Source: Spirometra erinaceieuropaei (Eukaryota; Platyhelminthes; Cestoda; Diphyllobothriidea; Diphyllobothriidae). Taken from it: a DNA stretch of 64,000 nt. Within the stretch, counting starts at the first letter, position 1; the number at the start of each line of letters is the position of its first letter. The DNA lies in contig CACRXP010000012.1 in assembly GCA_902702965.1 (NCBI GenBank), positions 1,695,425 through 1,759,424 of the forward strand, written 5' to 3'. Below the pieces are notes generated by a model, which worked only from the letters and a program-made list of their open reading frames with translations, was not told the origin of the DNA and searched no databases. Shown here piece after piece: positions 30,346 through 42,825 of this stretch. The position numbers were made by a program, and so were the translations under genes.

Positions 30346-32649
30346 CATACACCAAAATCAACTCTGTTGTGTTATGCTTAGGTGAAAGAATATGTCAGGT
30401 TGGCCACCGTACGAAGGCTCATCTCCCATAGACTAGCTACTGTGATATGATTATAGTAAGAAGAGGGTGAGAACGCAAGAGAGACAGAGAAGGCCGGGAA
30501 AAACTATAACTACAGAACCGGTCAACACCACTCCTCGAGTTTGTTGTAGCCATCCTCAAATTAGCTGACCGCTAGTGAATGGTAGTAATAATGATAATAA
30601 TTTTAGGGTAAGGTGATACCATACTAACAGCACAGGTACTAGTCAAAAGCCCACACACAGTTGTTTCGCCGATGTTTTGCCGCTGCATGGCGGTTTGACG
30701 GTTTGTCAACTGCCTACATTCTGAGTGTAGATTCCAAAACAGTTTTGTAGGGATTCGTGCTATCCTTGACTCGCTTGAGTTAAATGAAATGGGGTTCAAC
30801 AAGAGAAACTGGATTTTGCTTGATTTCACCGATGGGGACGTCGTAGGAAGAAAAGTTTTCACGAGTTGACATGATGTGAGGCCGGTCGGTGCCTAATAAA
30901 TTTAAGTAGAGCTGACAGGCGTGACCGTAAACATACAATTTCACATCAAAACAACAACCATGCAAAGTCACTAGTCCACATCCACATTACACACGTGACG
31001 GCCTAATTTAAAAATTCTTCTAACAGAAACATGCATTAGTAAACCAAGTGCCTGTTGATTTCAGCAGCATGGTTTGCACAAACGAGTGCTTTTATCATCG
31101 ACAAGCAGTTGAAATCTCTCCGATTTAGGCTTGGATACGTCTTCAGTCAATCATTGTAGGCTTCGCACACGCACGCGGGACCAGCACCGACGCAAAACCT
31201 TACCAAACTTCAGGACAAAACGAGAGACAACCATTGACGCAATCAGCGGCATGCTATTCACGACAAGTACAATGGCAAAAGATTGCGACATTTACAGCCA
31301 ACTCAACTGCTTTATCCAGACGACATTTTAATGGAAGTGTTTGGTGCACTGTCCAACCAAGCCTCGGTTGGGTGCGGGCATAAGCGCTCACCCCAACCTA
31401 AGTGCGGGAGGAGCGTCTGCTTATTTGATTTACGCGGGAGCTCCGACCCACCAATGGAGTCGGGGGGTGCCTGTGCGAACCCCTTCATGGGCGACTGACA
31501 GGAAACTGACAGAAGACAAGGAAATCAGCAGAAAAGGCGTAAACGGAAGCTGCTGCCCTCACAATTTATGACATGAAGCAGCTATCCAAAGTGATCGTAG
31601 GAAGAAAAAGGAGCGGCGAACGTCTGCGACATTGGCGAGGTCATAGCAGAAGAGAGCGGATAGTTTCCCGCGACCTAGTGAGCCGAAAAACACACTGTCA
31701 CTCACCGTCCGACTTTGTTTTCCGTCAGCAGAAACCCGACCGTGTACTGCAACCTGGTAGCGCGCAGGACTAAGATATAGATGCATGGCTTTTCAACGGC
31801 GGCCTAGGCGCCCATCACCGGACTAGGAGGCAAAATAGGAGATGGAACTAACACAGTGGACGACAGTGTTCTCCACGTCAAGGTACCACTTCTCCGAGTT
31901 GTTGGTAACAGGGTTCACAGTCTATAGCGCGAAGTTATTAATTAGATTAGCAGCTGGAGCCATAAAGGACAAAGGACTTCTTCCAGTGACCCTGTGGGTG
32001 ACAAGGGCAAGAGAGATCTGCTTGTACTACTGGAAGCCAACCAGACGGGGAAGAAAGAAAGCGCCGTTAACAGCAATGAGGCTTGGAGATTATTAGTAAT
32101 GTATAACAAGTGGAGTAAAAGTACGATTCCCAGGTGGCAGGTCAAAAGGAACCGGAATGTCCACCGACTGCTCTGTCAACTGCCACATTAATTCGCCGTC
32201 CCCTATCTGGTTTTACGAACCTTCTTGACGGGGGACAGCCACGGAACGAGGGCGACATAGGTCACAGTGGAATGCGGGTTGGAGGCAGGTAAGGCAGGCG
32301 CATAAAACAAAGTGAGTCACATAATGAGACCTGTGACCATGAGTTTCTAGTCTCTGAAGGTGGGCAGACGAAATAACAACTTGAAGTGTCATACCAATAT
32401 ACCTCTCCCGATGAATGCCTTTCTTTAGAAATCTATATCAAGCTACCTAAGTCAAATGAGTAGACACTTTGTACGAATATATATGAATACGTGTGAATAT
32501 CTCAGATGCCCTGCTGCCCTGCGCCTGAACGCGGTACTATTTCGTAAGTGACCGGTATGAGTAACCATAATTATCGAAAGTGCAATTTACTGGCACTCCA
32601 ACCGATAAGGAATAAGTTCCTTGCCATTCAGTTTGCCAATTCATGACTG
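30346..32649. other. Unrecognised 2.3-kb stretch
   Basis: Several overlapping 60-85 codon frames on both strands at 31131-32191, none with a domain or a splice pattern I can defend. Confidence 0.4.
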
Positions 32650-33530
32650 TAACCGGCCCTGGTTTTCCGATAGAAGCGAGTAAGCGAGTTCCTGGAAGCA
32701 GTTCAGAAGATGCGATTGCTGGAACAAGAAGTTTATTGGCCTGACGCTTCGGATTCCTTATTGAACCCATCACGAGAGACAGTCGCTGAAAAGTAGAGTA
32801 GAGGCACAAGGAGTGCAGTACTTACAGGACACCGTGGTCCGACAACTACATGCCTACGATAATTAATAGCACTCACGATCATATCTGGGGGTCGTATTTG
32901 ATGCGATGATGGCTTGTCAGTCCGCATCTGGGTCGTTAATAGGTGTGATTTTTGGCTTGTCGATTACTCGATAATTTGATTAACTGTCACTGTAACTGCT
33001 AGTCGTCCGCGCCCTCTCCACGTGACTAATCATCTTGACCAGGCAATCGCGGTAGAAAACATGAAGGCAAGAGGTCCGAGCACTTGTGAATTGCACGCGG
33101 ACCGGAGAGCCGACTCAAGCCGCTCGAAGATCACGCAGTTGTAACCTCTCGAGAGAATCCGATAGCTAGCGTCATACCTCCTCACTGCTGAGGAACGCTC
33201 GGCTACTCGCATTACGAGCAATCTCCCAGTTTATTTGACGTGGTTGCTTTGTTTGCAACTGCACCAGATTCGGCAAACCACTCTGGGCATTTTCTGCTGT
33301 GACTATGAGTCTTTCGGTCTCATTACCAAGTTTTTATCGCCTAGACAATATGCAGTCGAGACTGCAGGAATCTAAAAGAAGCGGCCTGTGTGTAGGCTAT
33401 GCAACTGCTTCCCCACCGAAATCTAAATTGCAGACTTGTCTGTTGGCCGAATTGAAGGCTATGTGTTATTTTAGTGAGCCGCACGGCCATTGGTGAAGGC
33501 TAACTGGTTCGGTAAACAAAGCCTCAGGTC
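32650..33530 (-). mobile_element. Decayed PLE1-family 3' end
   Basis: Alignable by eye to 7140-7440 (GTTGCTTTGTTTGCAACTGC versus the PLE1 GIY-YIG region, then CTTTCGGTCTCATTA). The hammerhead region at about 32738-32790 keeps GAATCCGAAGCGTCAGGCC on the minus strand, but the CTGATGA core is mutated. An older relative of PLE1. Confidence 0.65.
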
Positions 33531-35238
33531 CCTAAAATAGGTAACCGCCGACTAGCTGTGGCAGTTTTGCTAAGACGCGGGCGTCAGTACATGTCAGATC
33601 TATTGTTATGTCCCTTGCCATGGTGGTCGCGGCAATCTGCTCGCTCAGCAAGCGCGGACAACTACGACGATCTACTCGGTAGAAAACGGACACCTAACAC
33701 CGGATGTTGGGAAGTACGAACTTTTCCTTATTTCACGGCTATGTTGAAATAGCTCCGAGGGACGCCTATGTGTGGTAAAATGTCGAACTTAAGTGCCGCC
33801 TCCGTTTCATCCATCCATCCTGCTAACCTACAGTTTTTGCGAGATTCTGTGAGGCCTTCCGACTACGAAAAATGACAGTAAAGTCGATTAAGAATGATCG
33901 CATGAACTACTTGACCCAGATTCAGGAGTAAGGCCCAAAAGTCGGCGAGAGCCGGATATTAAATCATATTTTATACCAGGCTAGTCGAATGTCTTCGGCA
34001 CCATCTGTTTCGCCAGATACAAATGATCACAGTTTCTAATAACACGGTCAAGCCCAAGCACCGGCGTCAGCGTTTCAGATGAACTTCAAACAACGGCTGA
34101 CCAGTTTCCAGCTACTTCCCTCTTTTTGAACGAAGTTTAGTCTTTCTTCTTCCAGAAAAAAAATTGTTGGCATAATAGCGAGGCTGTTCTCATAGGCTCG
34201 CAGATGTCAAGCTGCGTGAGAAGTCGAGACTCGGATGTTCTCGCCCTATGCAGCCTGAAACCAAGCCCGCAAATGAAGTACAGTAAACTAGTGTGAAGGG
34301 AAACAGCCCGTTCCCGATTTAAAAACTGTTAGCATATCTTGAGATAAGACGGCTGACGCAGCCTAGAAGGGCTTTTCTTCGTCTGTATCAGATGCAACGA
34401 CGCCAACTCAGTGGAGGACGATAACGAATTCCAGCACAGTCCCGACTCGACACTGCGTCGAGTCATCAGAAGCAGGGGAGCAAAACTACTGCCCCTATGA
34501 ACCCGTGCATGTACACCCGCATAGTTGGCGTTCAACAGGGTTCTAGGCGTTGCCAAGACCAATCAGACTGTTGGTTGACTAGCTCTCACAGTCGAACCAG
34601 ACACAGGGGTGACCGACACCACTACGAAGCCTGGCGTCCCTGTTACACGCCCGCTGCGTTACCTTCCCAGCGAGCCTTTCTGGACGCACTGAACGTACAG
34701 TACTGCAAGATGTTCACGAAAGAGTATTCAGAGTCAGTCCTCCAGTCTCTTGAACACGTGTCCTAACATCGTCAGTGACTAGTGCCAAGGTTGCTGAGTA
34801 TTGCAAACTCCTCTCTCTAGTGCCTTCTGTTTTCTGCTTGGTTTGATGATTGCAGCACGTTGAGCACAGTCACGGCTTAGCAACTACTTCCCCACCCACT
34901 TCTCTGACATAACAGTCTGCGAGCCGGTCTTCTTTTCGGCAAGAAGGTACAGGTCTTCGGGGAAAGGCCTACAATTTCTGTTATAAGAAGGCGGCAAGTG
35001 AAAAATGCAACTCCTCGGTGCATTATGTTGCGCAAAAGATGAGCAGTAGTCAGCAAATGTGCAAATTTCGCCCAGACAAAAATTGACCGACTGGTAAGCC
35101 CAGTTTCACATCTGCAAGTAGAAAGGTCAACAAAGGAAGTGAAACACAAGTGGCGTGGGGACGACCACACGGCGGCGGCAGGGCGAGGAGACAGGGCAAA
35201 AGTCAATTTGCAACCTAGGAGAGAGTCGGCGACGGCGG
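33531..35238. other. Unrecognised flank including the presumed EIF2B3 3' UTR
   Basis: It lies downstream of the EIF2B3 stop. I do not see an AATAAA on the minus strand within the first 400 nt. Short frames at 34329-34766 and 34877-35206 lack recognisable domains. Confidence 0.4.
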
Positions 35239-37670
35239 CTAGACGAGGTCGACATCAATTTCGGAGAAACCCAAATTCTCAGCCTGCATCTGCACACGGG
35301 CCGGCACCTGTTGACGGGCTGCGACAGTGCAGTCCTTGAGGACACAATGTTCTTCAATCACGGCACCCTCTCCGATGAGACAGTTAGTAATTTTGCATCT
35401 AGAGTGCAGAGAAAAGGTCTCATTAGGCAGAAGTCGGAGAATAGCCCTAGCGCTTGGACAACTGCAAAAGATAAGCGTACCCCTCCTTGACTGTTACATC
35501 AGGCAGGAGAACGGAGCTGAGAACCCGCGAATCGTCCGCAATTTTGCATCGAGCACTGAGGATGCAAGAGCGGACCAAAATCCCCTTTCCGAAGACACAG
35601 TCAGCACCAACCGAACAATCGGCGACGGGAGCACGTCCAGGAGCATCTTTGGGAGCCGCGTCCGAAGACTGATCTGGAGAAGGGTATTTCTCGCGGACCT
35701 GCGAAGAACAAAAACAGGTCAGGTGGTGGGTGGAATAATTATTAGCTTAACACAGAGTTTAAGTAAGGCAGAAGCTATCATCGAAGAGGACACAGGGAAT
35801 GAAATATTTCCTTTAGAAACGGTCCTATCTAGGCGGCTTAGGACCAACCTACGAGGTCAGCAGAAATAGAATGTGACGCACATTCCACTGGACTGGATGC
35901 TCCTGTAGGACAGTGTGAGGTTAATGGATACAGCTTGAAACGAACATGAAGCCCAAAAAAATAAGGAAAACCAATAAAACGAAAAAAACATGTCTATTTT
36001 GAAAAGTATTTGAATTGCATGCTTCCTTAAACAGTTTTAACATTGATTTTGGATGAAATATTATGGAAAAAGTGGCTGAACACAGCAAGCTTACATTAAC
36101 TCCCCCTAAGGCAAAAAGCCATCACACAAAAATCTCAAAAGCCATCGAATGAATGCATGTGAAACTGTTCCCTCCAGACAAAGATCGCAAAGTGGTCAGA
36201 GAAACTTAGTGTGCCAAGCCGTACCGACTAAGGCAACCTACGTCCCGCAAATTTTTGCATTGAAAGACTTCTGCTTTAAAGCTCGTTTCGGGATCTCCGT
36301 TGACATTTCTTTGGCCTTGATTTTTATCGAATATACCCAATAAGGCACAAAAATCGTAGGTATTAAACAGGTGCGTGAAACATGGGGACAGAATATTTCG
36401 GACCTGAGGGGTCACTTTTTTATAGAGATCAAATGAGAAATGTCGGTCCTTTGTGATTCGATGACCAAAGCCGATTTTACAAATTCAAGCAAGTGTAAGT
36501 GACAACTTCTATGTAAGGGCTTATTCACAGGTCAACCAACAGTAAGACTGAGTGGTGAAGAAAGCAGTTATTCCAGCAGGGGACGACCCCGAATGAAGTA
36601 AAAATGAATGGCAAGAGCGGCCTGACAGAACATTACTTGTGTTTATTCTTGATAGGAGAAAACGATGTAGTTTTTCTGAGAAAAATAGGTTGCATACAAT
36701 AAACATATGCATACCAACTTTAAAGCCTCCAAGTAGCTGGCGGGTGAATCTAATCTCCGACAAACTGCTTTGTCCTGGTGTACAATCGTGCACACCTTCA
36801 GAGACTTTGGAATTTCGGATTCGTCTAGTTTCAGCTCAGGCGGAAAATCTCCACAGACTAAATAAGGACATTTTAAGTCAGCAGCGACGTAAACAGATTA
36901 CGCTGGTTTGTGTCAAACGGACAGGGTCGGTACTGTTCAACATTGACCAGATGCTTCAGAAAGTTCTTCTTTGCTCCACTGTCATCCCTTCACAAAAGAA
37001 GAATAAGAAAGCGGTACGGAGGGACGAACCTGATCCATTCAAGCAACTTCAGCGCGAAGCTGGAAAAGAGGTAGAACCCCACGTCATGGTAGTCCGAACA
37101 AGTGACTAGGTGATTGTGTGAGGCTAACACCTGCTTTGGAAACCGAACCTGTTTCTTCATATCCGCGTCGGGAACATACATGACAAGCTGTTCTGACACT
37201 TGGTCCACCACAAGTAAGTCATGAGGGGTGGACTTAAGGAGTTTGGGGTCTTTGGTGTAGGGTGAGACGACAGATATGACAGAGGCCCGCGTGCGCACCA
37301 TTGCGAGAAAAAGTCGACGCACGTTCAGATCGGTGACGGCCAGATCGCCATACGTAACAAAGAGGTACTGTGACGTTATGCGGTCGCGAATACGATAGAT
37401 GCATTCCGGAAGGCTCAAAGTTGCAGGAACCTCAACGAAAGCCAAGCGCGACGAGGTGTCAGTCGTTGAGTCTTTGAGACCTTTCTCAAGTTGGGCCGCT
37501 TGATTCGGTCGGCAGAGGATAATGACGTCGAGGATTCCCGCTGAACGGAACACGTTAAGCAGGTTCGAGAGAACAGTGCGTTTCGATAGAGGCAAGTGGC
37601 TGGATAGGCCGCTTGCAAGTAGCTGTCGTAGATGCACTGAGTCTTGGTGTGCTAAAATTACGGCCTGCAT
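35239..37670 (-). CDS. EIF2B3: Eukaryotic translation initiation factor 2B subunit gamma, five exons
   Basis: A subunit of eIF2B, the cytosolic guanine-nucleotide exchange factor for eIF2. Minus-strand exons: 37670-37030, 36987-36902, 36857-36715, 35698-35481 and 35398-35239 (TAG at 35241-35239). Introns are 42, 44, 1016 and 82 nt, all GT-AG, and the phases agree. The protein is about 415 aa (human about 450). Exon 1 is the nucleotidyltransferase-like domain (MQAVILAHQ, SNLLNVFRSAGILDVIIL, VVDQVSEQLVMYVPDADMKK, KHNHLV-like HNHLVTCSDYHDVGFYLF). Exon 3 gives VCTIVHQDKAVCRRLDSPAS. Exons 4 and 5 give the left-handed beta-helix repeats (CSVGADCVFGKG, SSVLLPDVTVKEG, NCLIGEGAVIEEHCVLKDC). The GxGxRM nucleotide loop is not conserved, as expected for a non-catalytic subunit. 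The start is chosen by alignment to family N-termini. Confidence 0.9.
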
Positions 37671-37682
37671 GATGCGGCAGAC

Positions 37683-37705
37683 CTCCAAGAAAAAAAAACA
37701 AATGG
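37683..37705 (-). promoter_or_regulatory. Possible trans-splice acceptor upstream of EIF2B3
   Basis: On the minus strand a T9 tract followed by CTTGGAG ends in AG at 37684-37683, 12 nt before the chosen ATG. Flatworm mRNAs often receive a spliced leader at such acceptors. An ordinary 5' intron would look the same. Confidence 0.4.
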
Positions 37706-38025
37706 CGGATGAATAAATGTGAAGTCTCAATGTAGGTTATCTTACAGTTATCTAGGCCAAATCGAAAATGCCAGCTATGACGTGACATGTAATAGGAAAA
37801 ACTGTTTTTCGGTCTGTAGATATGACGGTCGTAGTTTTTGGAGGACCTCTCACTAGCCCTTTGGGAAGACATTTATAGCGTGTCAATAAAAGCATAGAGA
37901 AAACAAATTTCACTTTTACTACTGCTTAGGTAGAGTACTTTGCATGGCCATGTGATGACGCAATTTTGGGGAGCATAATTCACGCTAGGGAAGTTGATTT
38001 AAAGATTCGTCGTTTGATATTTCCA

Positions 38026-38217
38026 CTACCTAAAGTCTAGTCCGGTCTCTACTGGAGGCACCTTTAAGTGGCTAATAACGGTCTTGTGGGGAAACTCCAC
38101 ATCAATACTAGCAGCGTGTGGAAGAATATGCGTATAAACTATCTCATCCATCAGAGTTGCAAACACATTCCGTATCCAGTACTCTAGTCCCATCCGCGCA
38201 AGCCCCATCAATACAAC
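38026..38217 (-). CDS. Candidate terminal exon of an unidentified gene
   Basis: An open 64-codon stretch (VVLMGLARMGLEYWIRNVFA, then LMDEIVYTHILPHAASIDV and PHKTVISHLKVPPVETG) preceded by a good acceptor (AATTATTAAAGCAG) with a branch-point-like TTAACT. It starts in phase 0 and ends in TAG at 38028-38026. The composition is protein-like, unlike neighbouring frames. I do not recognise the family. It lies 356 bp upstream of EIF2B3 on the same strand, so the two could share a polycistronic transcript (speculative). Confidence 0.4.
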   Translation of the reverse strand, partial: VVLMGLARMGLEYWIRNVFATLMDEIVYTHILPHAASIDVEFPHKTVISHLKVPPVETGLDFR

Positions 38218-38484
38218 CTGCTTTAATAATTAAAGCGCATTCCGAGTTAATAAGGTGATCAACGGAAACATGCACGTACACTATAAAACCGTAAAACGTG
38301 CTCTACGCAAGAGTAAAGCCAAAGCAAACTTCAGGACAAACAATACTAGAAGTTTTAATGAGTAAAATAATATACTCTGTCGTCAGTCCTTCCACAAGTT
38401 TGACTTAAGTGTACCTTCACCTTATTCGGCAGTATACTGCGCTCCTGTAGGGCCTTAGGAGCCGCATGGGTAATCTTCCCTAAC

Positions 38485-38659
38485 GGAAAAATCCGCGAAT
38501 TTGCAGTCTGAATCGGCAGGCACAAAAGGTAACCGCAAGTTATCGCACACAAAACCGGGAAAGGACGTCTGGCCAGTTATCATCTCTAGTCCGATTTCCA
38601 GACGCCTTGACACAACCATGCAAATAATCCTACAGGGACAGAAGGGAGTGATGGCGACG
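38485..38659 (-). CDS. Candidate internal exon of the same unidentified gene
   Basis: On the minus strand, after an ACAG acceptor, the frame reads VAITPFCPCRIICMVVSRRL, then EIGLEMITGQTSFPGFVCDN and LPFVPADSDCKFADFS, ending at a GTTAGG donor in phase 0, compatible with the exon at 38217. The next upstream in-frame stop is near 38690. An alternative small exon (KITHAAPKALQERSILPNK, about 38424-38483) uses another frame with its own AG and GT. Only one of these can be right. Confidence 0.35.
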
Positions 38660-39720
38660 CTGTAAAGATCTCGTCTGTATTAATTGATGTGTGCTTTACA
38701 AATTCATCCGACGCGAATGAAAAAATGAAAGCAGCTGGGTTTACCCGGCACTTTTATGCAAGCAATTGCGCAGATGACTGTAAATCCAGGAGCTAAAAAA
38801 CCATGACCAGGAATTTGTGGTTAGGCCTGAGTATCCAGTCATCTGCAAGAACAGTCGCGACCACCGAGACACAACAGACAGGCCGACGGGCGGTTCCGCT
38901 TGATGATTATTGGCGCCTGCGGCGCGTAATATCTGGAACTGACCCGTCTAGCTACTTTGTTTGATACCACAAGTCAACATATCTGGGTAGAATACTAATG
39001 AAGTAAACTAAGACGCAGCTAAAGAGATGGAGTGAAGTTGAGGGGGAAACAGTCGAAAGTAGCCTTACCAAGTTAGGAAGAAGTCATATAAATGCTAATA
39101 GAGTGGGTGGCGGAGAGGTTTAGCGAGCCTAATAAGACAAATGTAAATACTCTAAGAAAACAGACGACACACAAAGGAACTTTGAGCTAAATAAATCAGT
39201 AGATCTAGCAAATGAAAGTTCTCTTAGTATTGGAGAACAGAATGAGTATCCCGAAAATGATAGAGACCATGCGAGAACATCGAAGTACTTTTTTGACTTT
39301 TCTACTGCAATATCAGCCTAGTAAAATACAAGTGACAATAATCACGTTCATTCTGCTTACGAGATTTATTTTTCCACCTATTTTTTTAGCCTTTTCTCAC
39401 CATTGCAAATTGTTAAATAGTGTTCCTTTTGGATCTGTGTTGTACGCTGCGTGATGTCAGTGGATTTACTGCAAATTGTCAATGCACTATTGAATTTCAA
39501 TTGGCACTGAGACACTTCCTGCCGATTCAAAACCAGCGCATAGCAGTTCGTTATGCAGAGAGTTAGCTGGACGTTAGCAACAAACTGCAGGCTTATAAAT
39601 TTGGAGTGTGCTGTTGGCGTGTTTTTGAAATAGAGCAACAATTTTTTGTTTTTTCCCTCCAGTCACGTGAACACTTATTAATTGCATACCCCAGTCTTGT
39701 TCCTTTGTTTTAATTGATCT
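38660..39720. other. Unrecognised sequence
   Basis: May hold further exons of the unidentified gene; none can be supported. Confidence 0.35.
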
Positions 39721-39726
39721 ATTCCT

Positions 39727-40080
39727 ATGAGGTCGTCTTTACAGTACGCTAGTACCTTTTTAAAGGAGCCTAAACCCTGCGAAATTTCTGCATCGATTTT
39801 TCCGCCTCCTGATCATGACTCTAGTGGTTTGCGGCTAATTTGTCGTTTCTACGATTGTCCTGCGTTGGCGTTCTCACGCTCCCAAACGCAACGAACTCAC
39901 CGTGCCAGCAGCAGTTACACTCTGACAACTGGTCCGGTTTCTCGTCCTTCCTCGTTGGCCTTCCCACGCTCCTATCAGTAAAGGCCAATATTTCGAAAGC
40001 AACATCGCTGTGTATGGCAAGTTGCGCTTAAACGCCAGCCAAAAAACAAGTTGCCATTCCCGGGTTTTCTGTCGACTAAC
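39727..40080 (+). other. Possible 5' region of the following LINE
   Basis: An 84-codon frame (39727-39981) with no domain, rich in Ser and Arg, directly upstream of endonuclease-like coding. It could be LINE 5' UTR or ORF1 remnant. Confidence 0.3.
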
Positions 40081-40176
40081 TGTCGATCGATATTTAACAG
40101 AGCCCATGATATGAAATTACTTCTGTCAACCAAAGAACATGGCAAAACAGGAGTAATTTGCCTTCAGTAGACGTGG

Positions 40177-40883
40177 TTGAATAGCCATATTGACTCGGAA
40201 CTAATCACTTCTTCGTCATTTTGTTGTTTTCGAAATGATAGACCATCTCCAACAGGCAGTAGAAGTGGAGGAGTGGCCAGTTTTGTCAATCAAGACTGGT
40301 GTATTAATTGTAAGCCCCTGTTTTCATATTCTGGTGATTTAATTGATGTCATTGTTGTTATCTGTAAGCCCTATTTGTTAAATAGCTTTAAGGGTATCAT
40401 ATTTGTCAATATTTACATCCCCCTTCCACAAATAAATGCTCTCTGGGGCGTTTTTGACTTTCTGACAAAAAAAAACTTGCTTCATTATCCTCAGACCATC
40501 TTATTCTTTTGTGCGGTGATTTTAACCGTGCGAGCTTTCGGCCCATTACCCTTCTGGGTTTTGATGACCTTGTTTCATTCAATGCACGGGCTGATGCCCC
40601 TCTTGATCACATCTTTACCAATTACCCAAAGCTTTTTTGTATTAAAAATAGACCTCCGCTTTCCAGGTCTGATCGCTCAGTGCTACTAGGACTTCCAAAA
40701 GTCTATTCCACCTCTAAGCATCAACTGCTTACAAAACCAGAGAGGAAAATTACTGTTCGAGACACATCCGCAGATAAGAGTTCGATTACTAGTACCATCC
40801 CAACTTTCCTAGCACTACAAAATGCTGAATTATGCTCTAACAATCTTACACTATTTTTGAATCACATTTTTGATATTTGTTGA
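40177..40883 (+). pseudogene. LINE-A endonuclease remnants
   Basis: Two overlapping frames share one broken APE-type endonuclease. SRSGGVASFVNQDW and IFVNIYIPLPQ are in the first. CGDFNRASFRPITLLGFDDL, with its Asp-Asn pair, and PLDHIFTNYP are in the second. At least one frameshift lies near 40500. Confidence 0.78.
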
Positions 40884-40898
40884 ACCCATGAAACTGTT

Positions 40899-42252
40899 AT
40901 GATCAGGCCTGACAGAATAGCCTCACCATACCTCAAACACTTGAGACGTCGCAAAGAAGCCTTCTACAAACTAGGTCAACGTGACAAGGTGAAGGATATA
41001 AATGTTTTAATAAAGAAGGAAATTGCCAGACTTAACGGTTTATTCGTTAGTCAACTTTTTTCTTCTTCATCCACCCCTTCCTCTCCTTTTCCTTCTGCTG
41101 AACTGTGGAGGAATCTCAAGCGTCTCACTGGTCAACGTAATATACTTGAACTCATTGATGTAGATTTAAAATCTTTAAATCGAAATTTTATCTGTGTTTT
41201 TAACGACTCCCATTCTCGCCCAAACGAAATTTACCTACCACCATGCGACTTTACTTTTGTGACTGTGACAACAGTGGAACAACATCTCAAAAAGGTTCGC
41301 AGGTCAACGGCGGCTGGGCCGGGCGGTGTCTCTCCTTTTCTCCTTAAGTCTTGCTGTTCGCAGATAACTCCCGTCTTGACCCACCTTGTTAATCTATCCT
41401 TCATAGAGTCCAAGATTCCTGTCGCCTGGCGTACAGTAAGAATTACTCCAATCGCTAAAAAATATTTAACTTTTGCTCCTAAATCTTTCCGTCCTATTGC
41501 CTGCTCTTCTGTACTCCTGAAACTTACTGAACGAGTTGCATTAGATTCCCTTCAGTACTCCTCCGTCAATTTTTCTGATCCTCTACAATTTGCATAAAAG
41601 ACAAAGCGTAGCACCTTGGATGCTGTTACTTTAGTTGTCCATTCAGCTTTGAGAGACTTAGACAAGGGAATGCCGTGCATATGCATGTGCTTTTCTCAAC
41701 TACTCATCCGCCTTCAACACTATTCCGCGCCAACTCCTACTGGCCAAAGCAGCTGCGTGTGACGCTCCGAGCTGGATTGTTTCTTGGCTTAGAGATTATT
41801 TTTCCTGCCGTACTCAGTTTGTCCAGTCTGGAAAGAGAAAATCTTCTATTCTTCCAAATAATTGTGGAGTTCTACAAGGTTCCATCTTATCCCCTCATCT
41901 TTTCTCCCTACATACTGATGATTTGAGATCGCCAAACGACTGCCTGTATGTTTAGTTGGCCGATGACATGGTCGTAGGCCACCCACTCAAAAACCTGACT
42001 CATTTGCAGTCTTTAAAGGATGGCTTAGATCACGTCTCCGCATGGTCTTCGAATAATGGACTCCTACTCAACAATCAGAAATCAGTACAGTGTGTGTTTC
42101 GATTGCAACCCTCTCCCATTCCTGAACCTTTGGATATTCTTCCCAATGAGGTATCTTCTTTCCGGTACCTAGGTGTTACTTTATCCTCAAATCTCTCTTT
42201 CTCTCTTCATATGGAAACCCTTTTAACAAAAATTCAAAAACTCGTTTATTAG
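40899..42252 (+). pseudogene. LINE-A reverse transcriptase remnants
   Basis: LKRLTGQRN, KVRRSTAAGPGGVSPFLLKS (GPDG changed to GPGG), NLSFIESKIPVAWRTVRITP and FRPIACSSVLLKLTERVALD occur before a stop near 41595. Shifted frames then give the palm. The YADD box is preceded by a stop and reads LADD near 41960. HPLKNLTHLQSLKDGLDHVS and SSFRYLGVTLSSNLSFSLHM follow. Inactive. Confidence 0.85.
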
Positions 42253-42825
42253 ATTCGTCGTCTACGTTCATATCACACACCCCAGTCCTTAATCTGGCAA
42301 TTCATAGATGGCCGTATTCTTCCACTCATTCTCCAGTTATTTTTCCAGCTTAACTTAAAAAAGATCTAATTATTTTTAAACGTGTCATTCGAATGCTCGC
42401 CTCTGCTGCAGGTGTTTCCTATCATATTTTAGTTGATATCATCGAGCAGCGACACTTCAATACGGTGGAGCAAATTGCTGACCGAATTCTGAATGCCCCC
42501 ATCCATCCCCTCATAATGAGTTAATGGCTGCGAACTCCTTACACCCTATGCGTCGATGCTCCCGCCACATCCCTTGTCGCACTTCGGCTTATCAGAATTC
42601 CATACTGCCATTTCTACCCCCGTATCTCACCTGCAAAGATGCTGAAAAACAAAGGCTGAAACTCGATCTTGCACCTTAAAGTCCTTTTTTCTTCATATAT
42701 AATTATGTCCACCTGTCCAATTCCTGTTAATCTCTATGGTAACCCCTGTGTACTGGAGAACCGTTTTTGCTGAAAAGTTTGAATGTTATTTTCAAAATAA
42801 AGCATTCCTCTCTCTCTCAATGAAG

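Larger units (their letters stand above)
40080..42825 (+). mobile_element. CR1-like LINE (family A), long decayed copy
   Basis: Endonuclease remnants (LLLSTKEHGKTGVICLQ near 40110, LCGDFNRASFRP near 40510, ARADAPLDHIFTNYPKLF), an RT with several stops, and a 3' UTR with AATAAAGC and a CTCTCTC tail at 42810. It has the same 3' end and RT as 600-1309 and 61569-63294, and is the longest copy of the family here. Confidence 0.87.

Noticed and set aside
31131..32191. Cluster of 60-85 codon frames as a gene
   Set aside because: The frames overlap on both strands and none joins through plausible splice sites into a recognisable protein.
35155..35869. Plus-strand frames of 111 and 180 codons
   Set aside because: Antisense to EIF2B3 exons 4 and 5.
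36639..37109. 156-codon plus-strand frame
   Set aside because: It is antisense to EIF2B3 exons 1-3 and their introns; codon pattern and homology support the minus strand.
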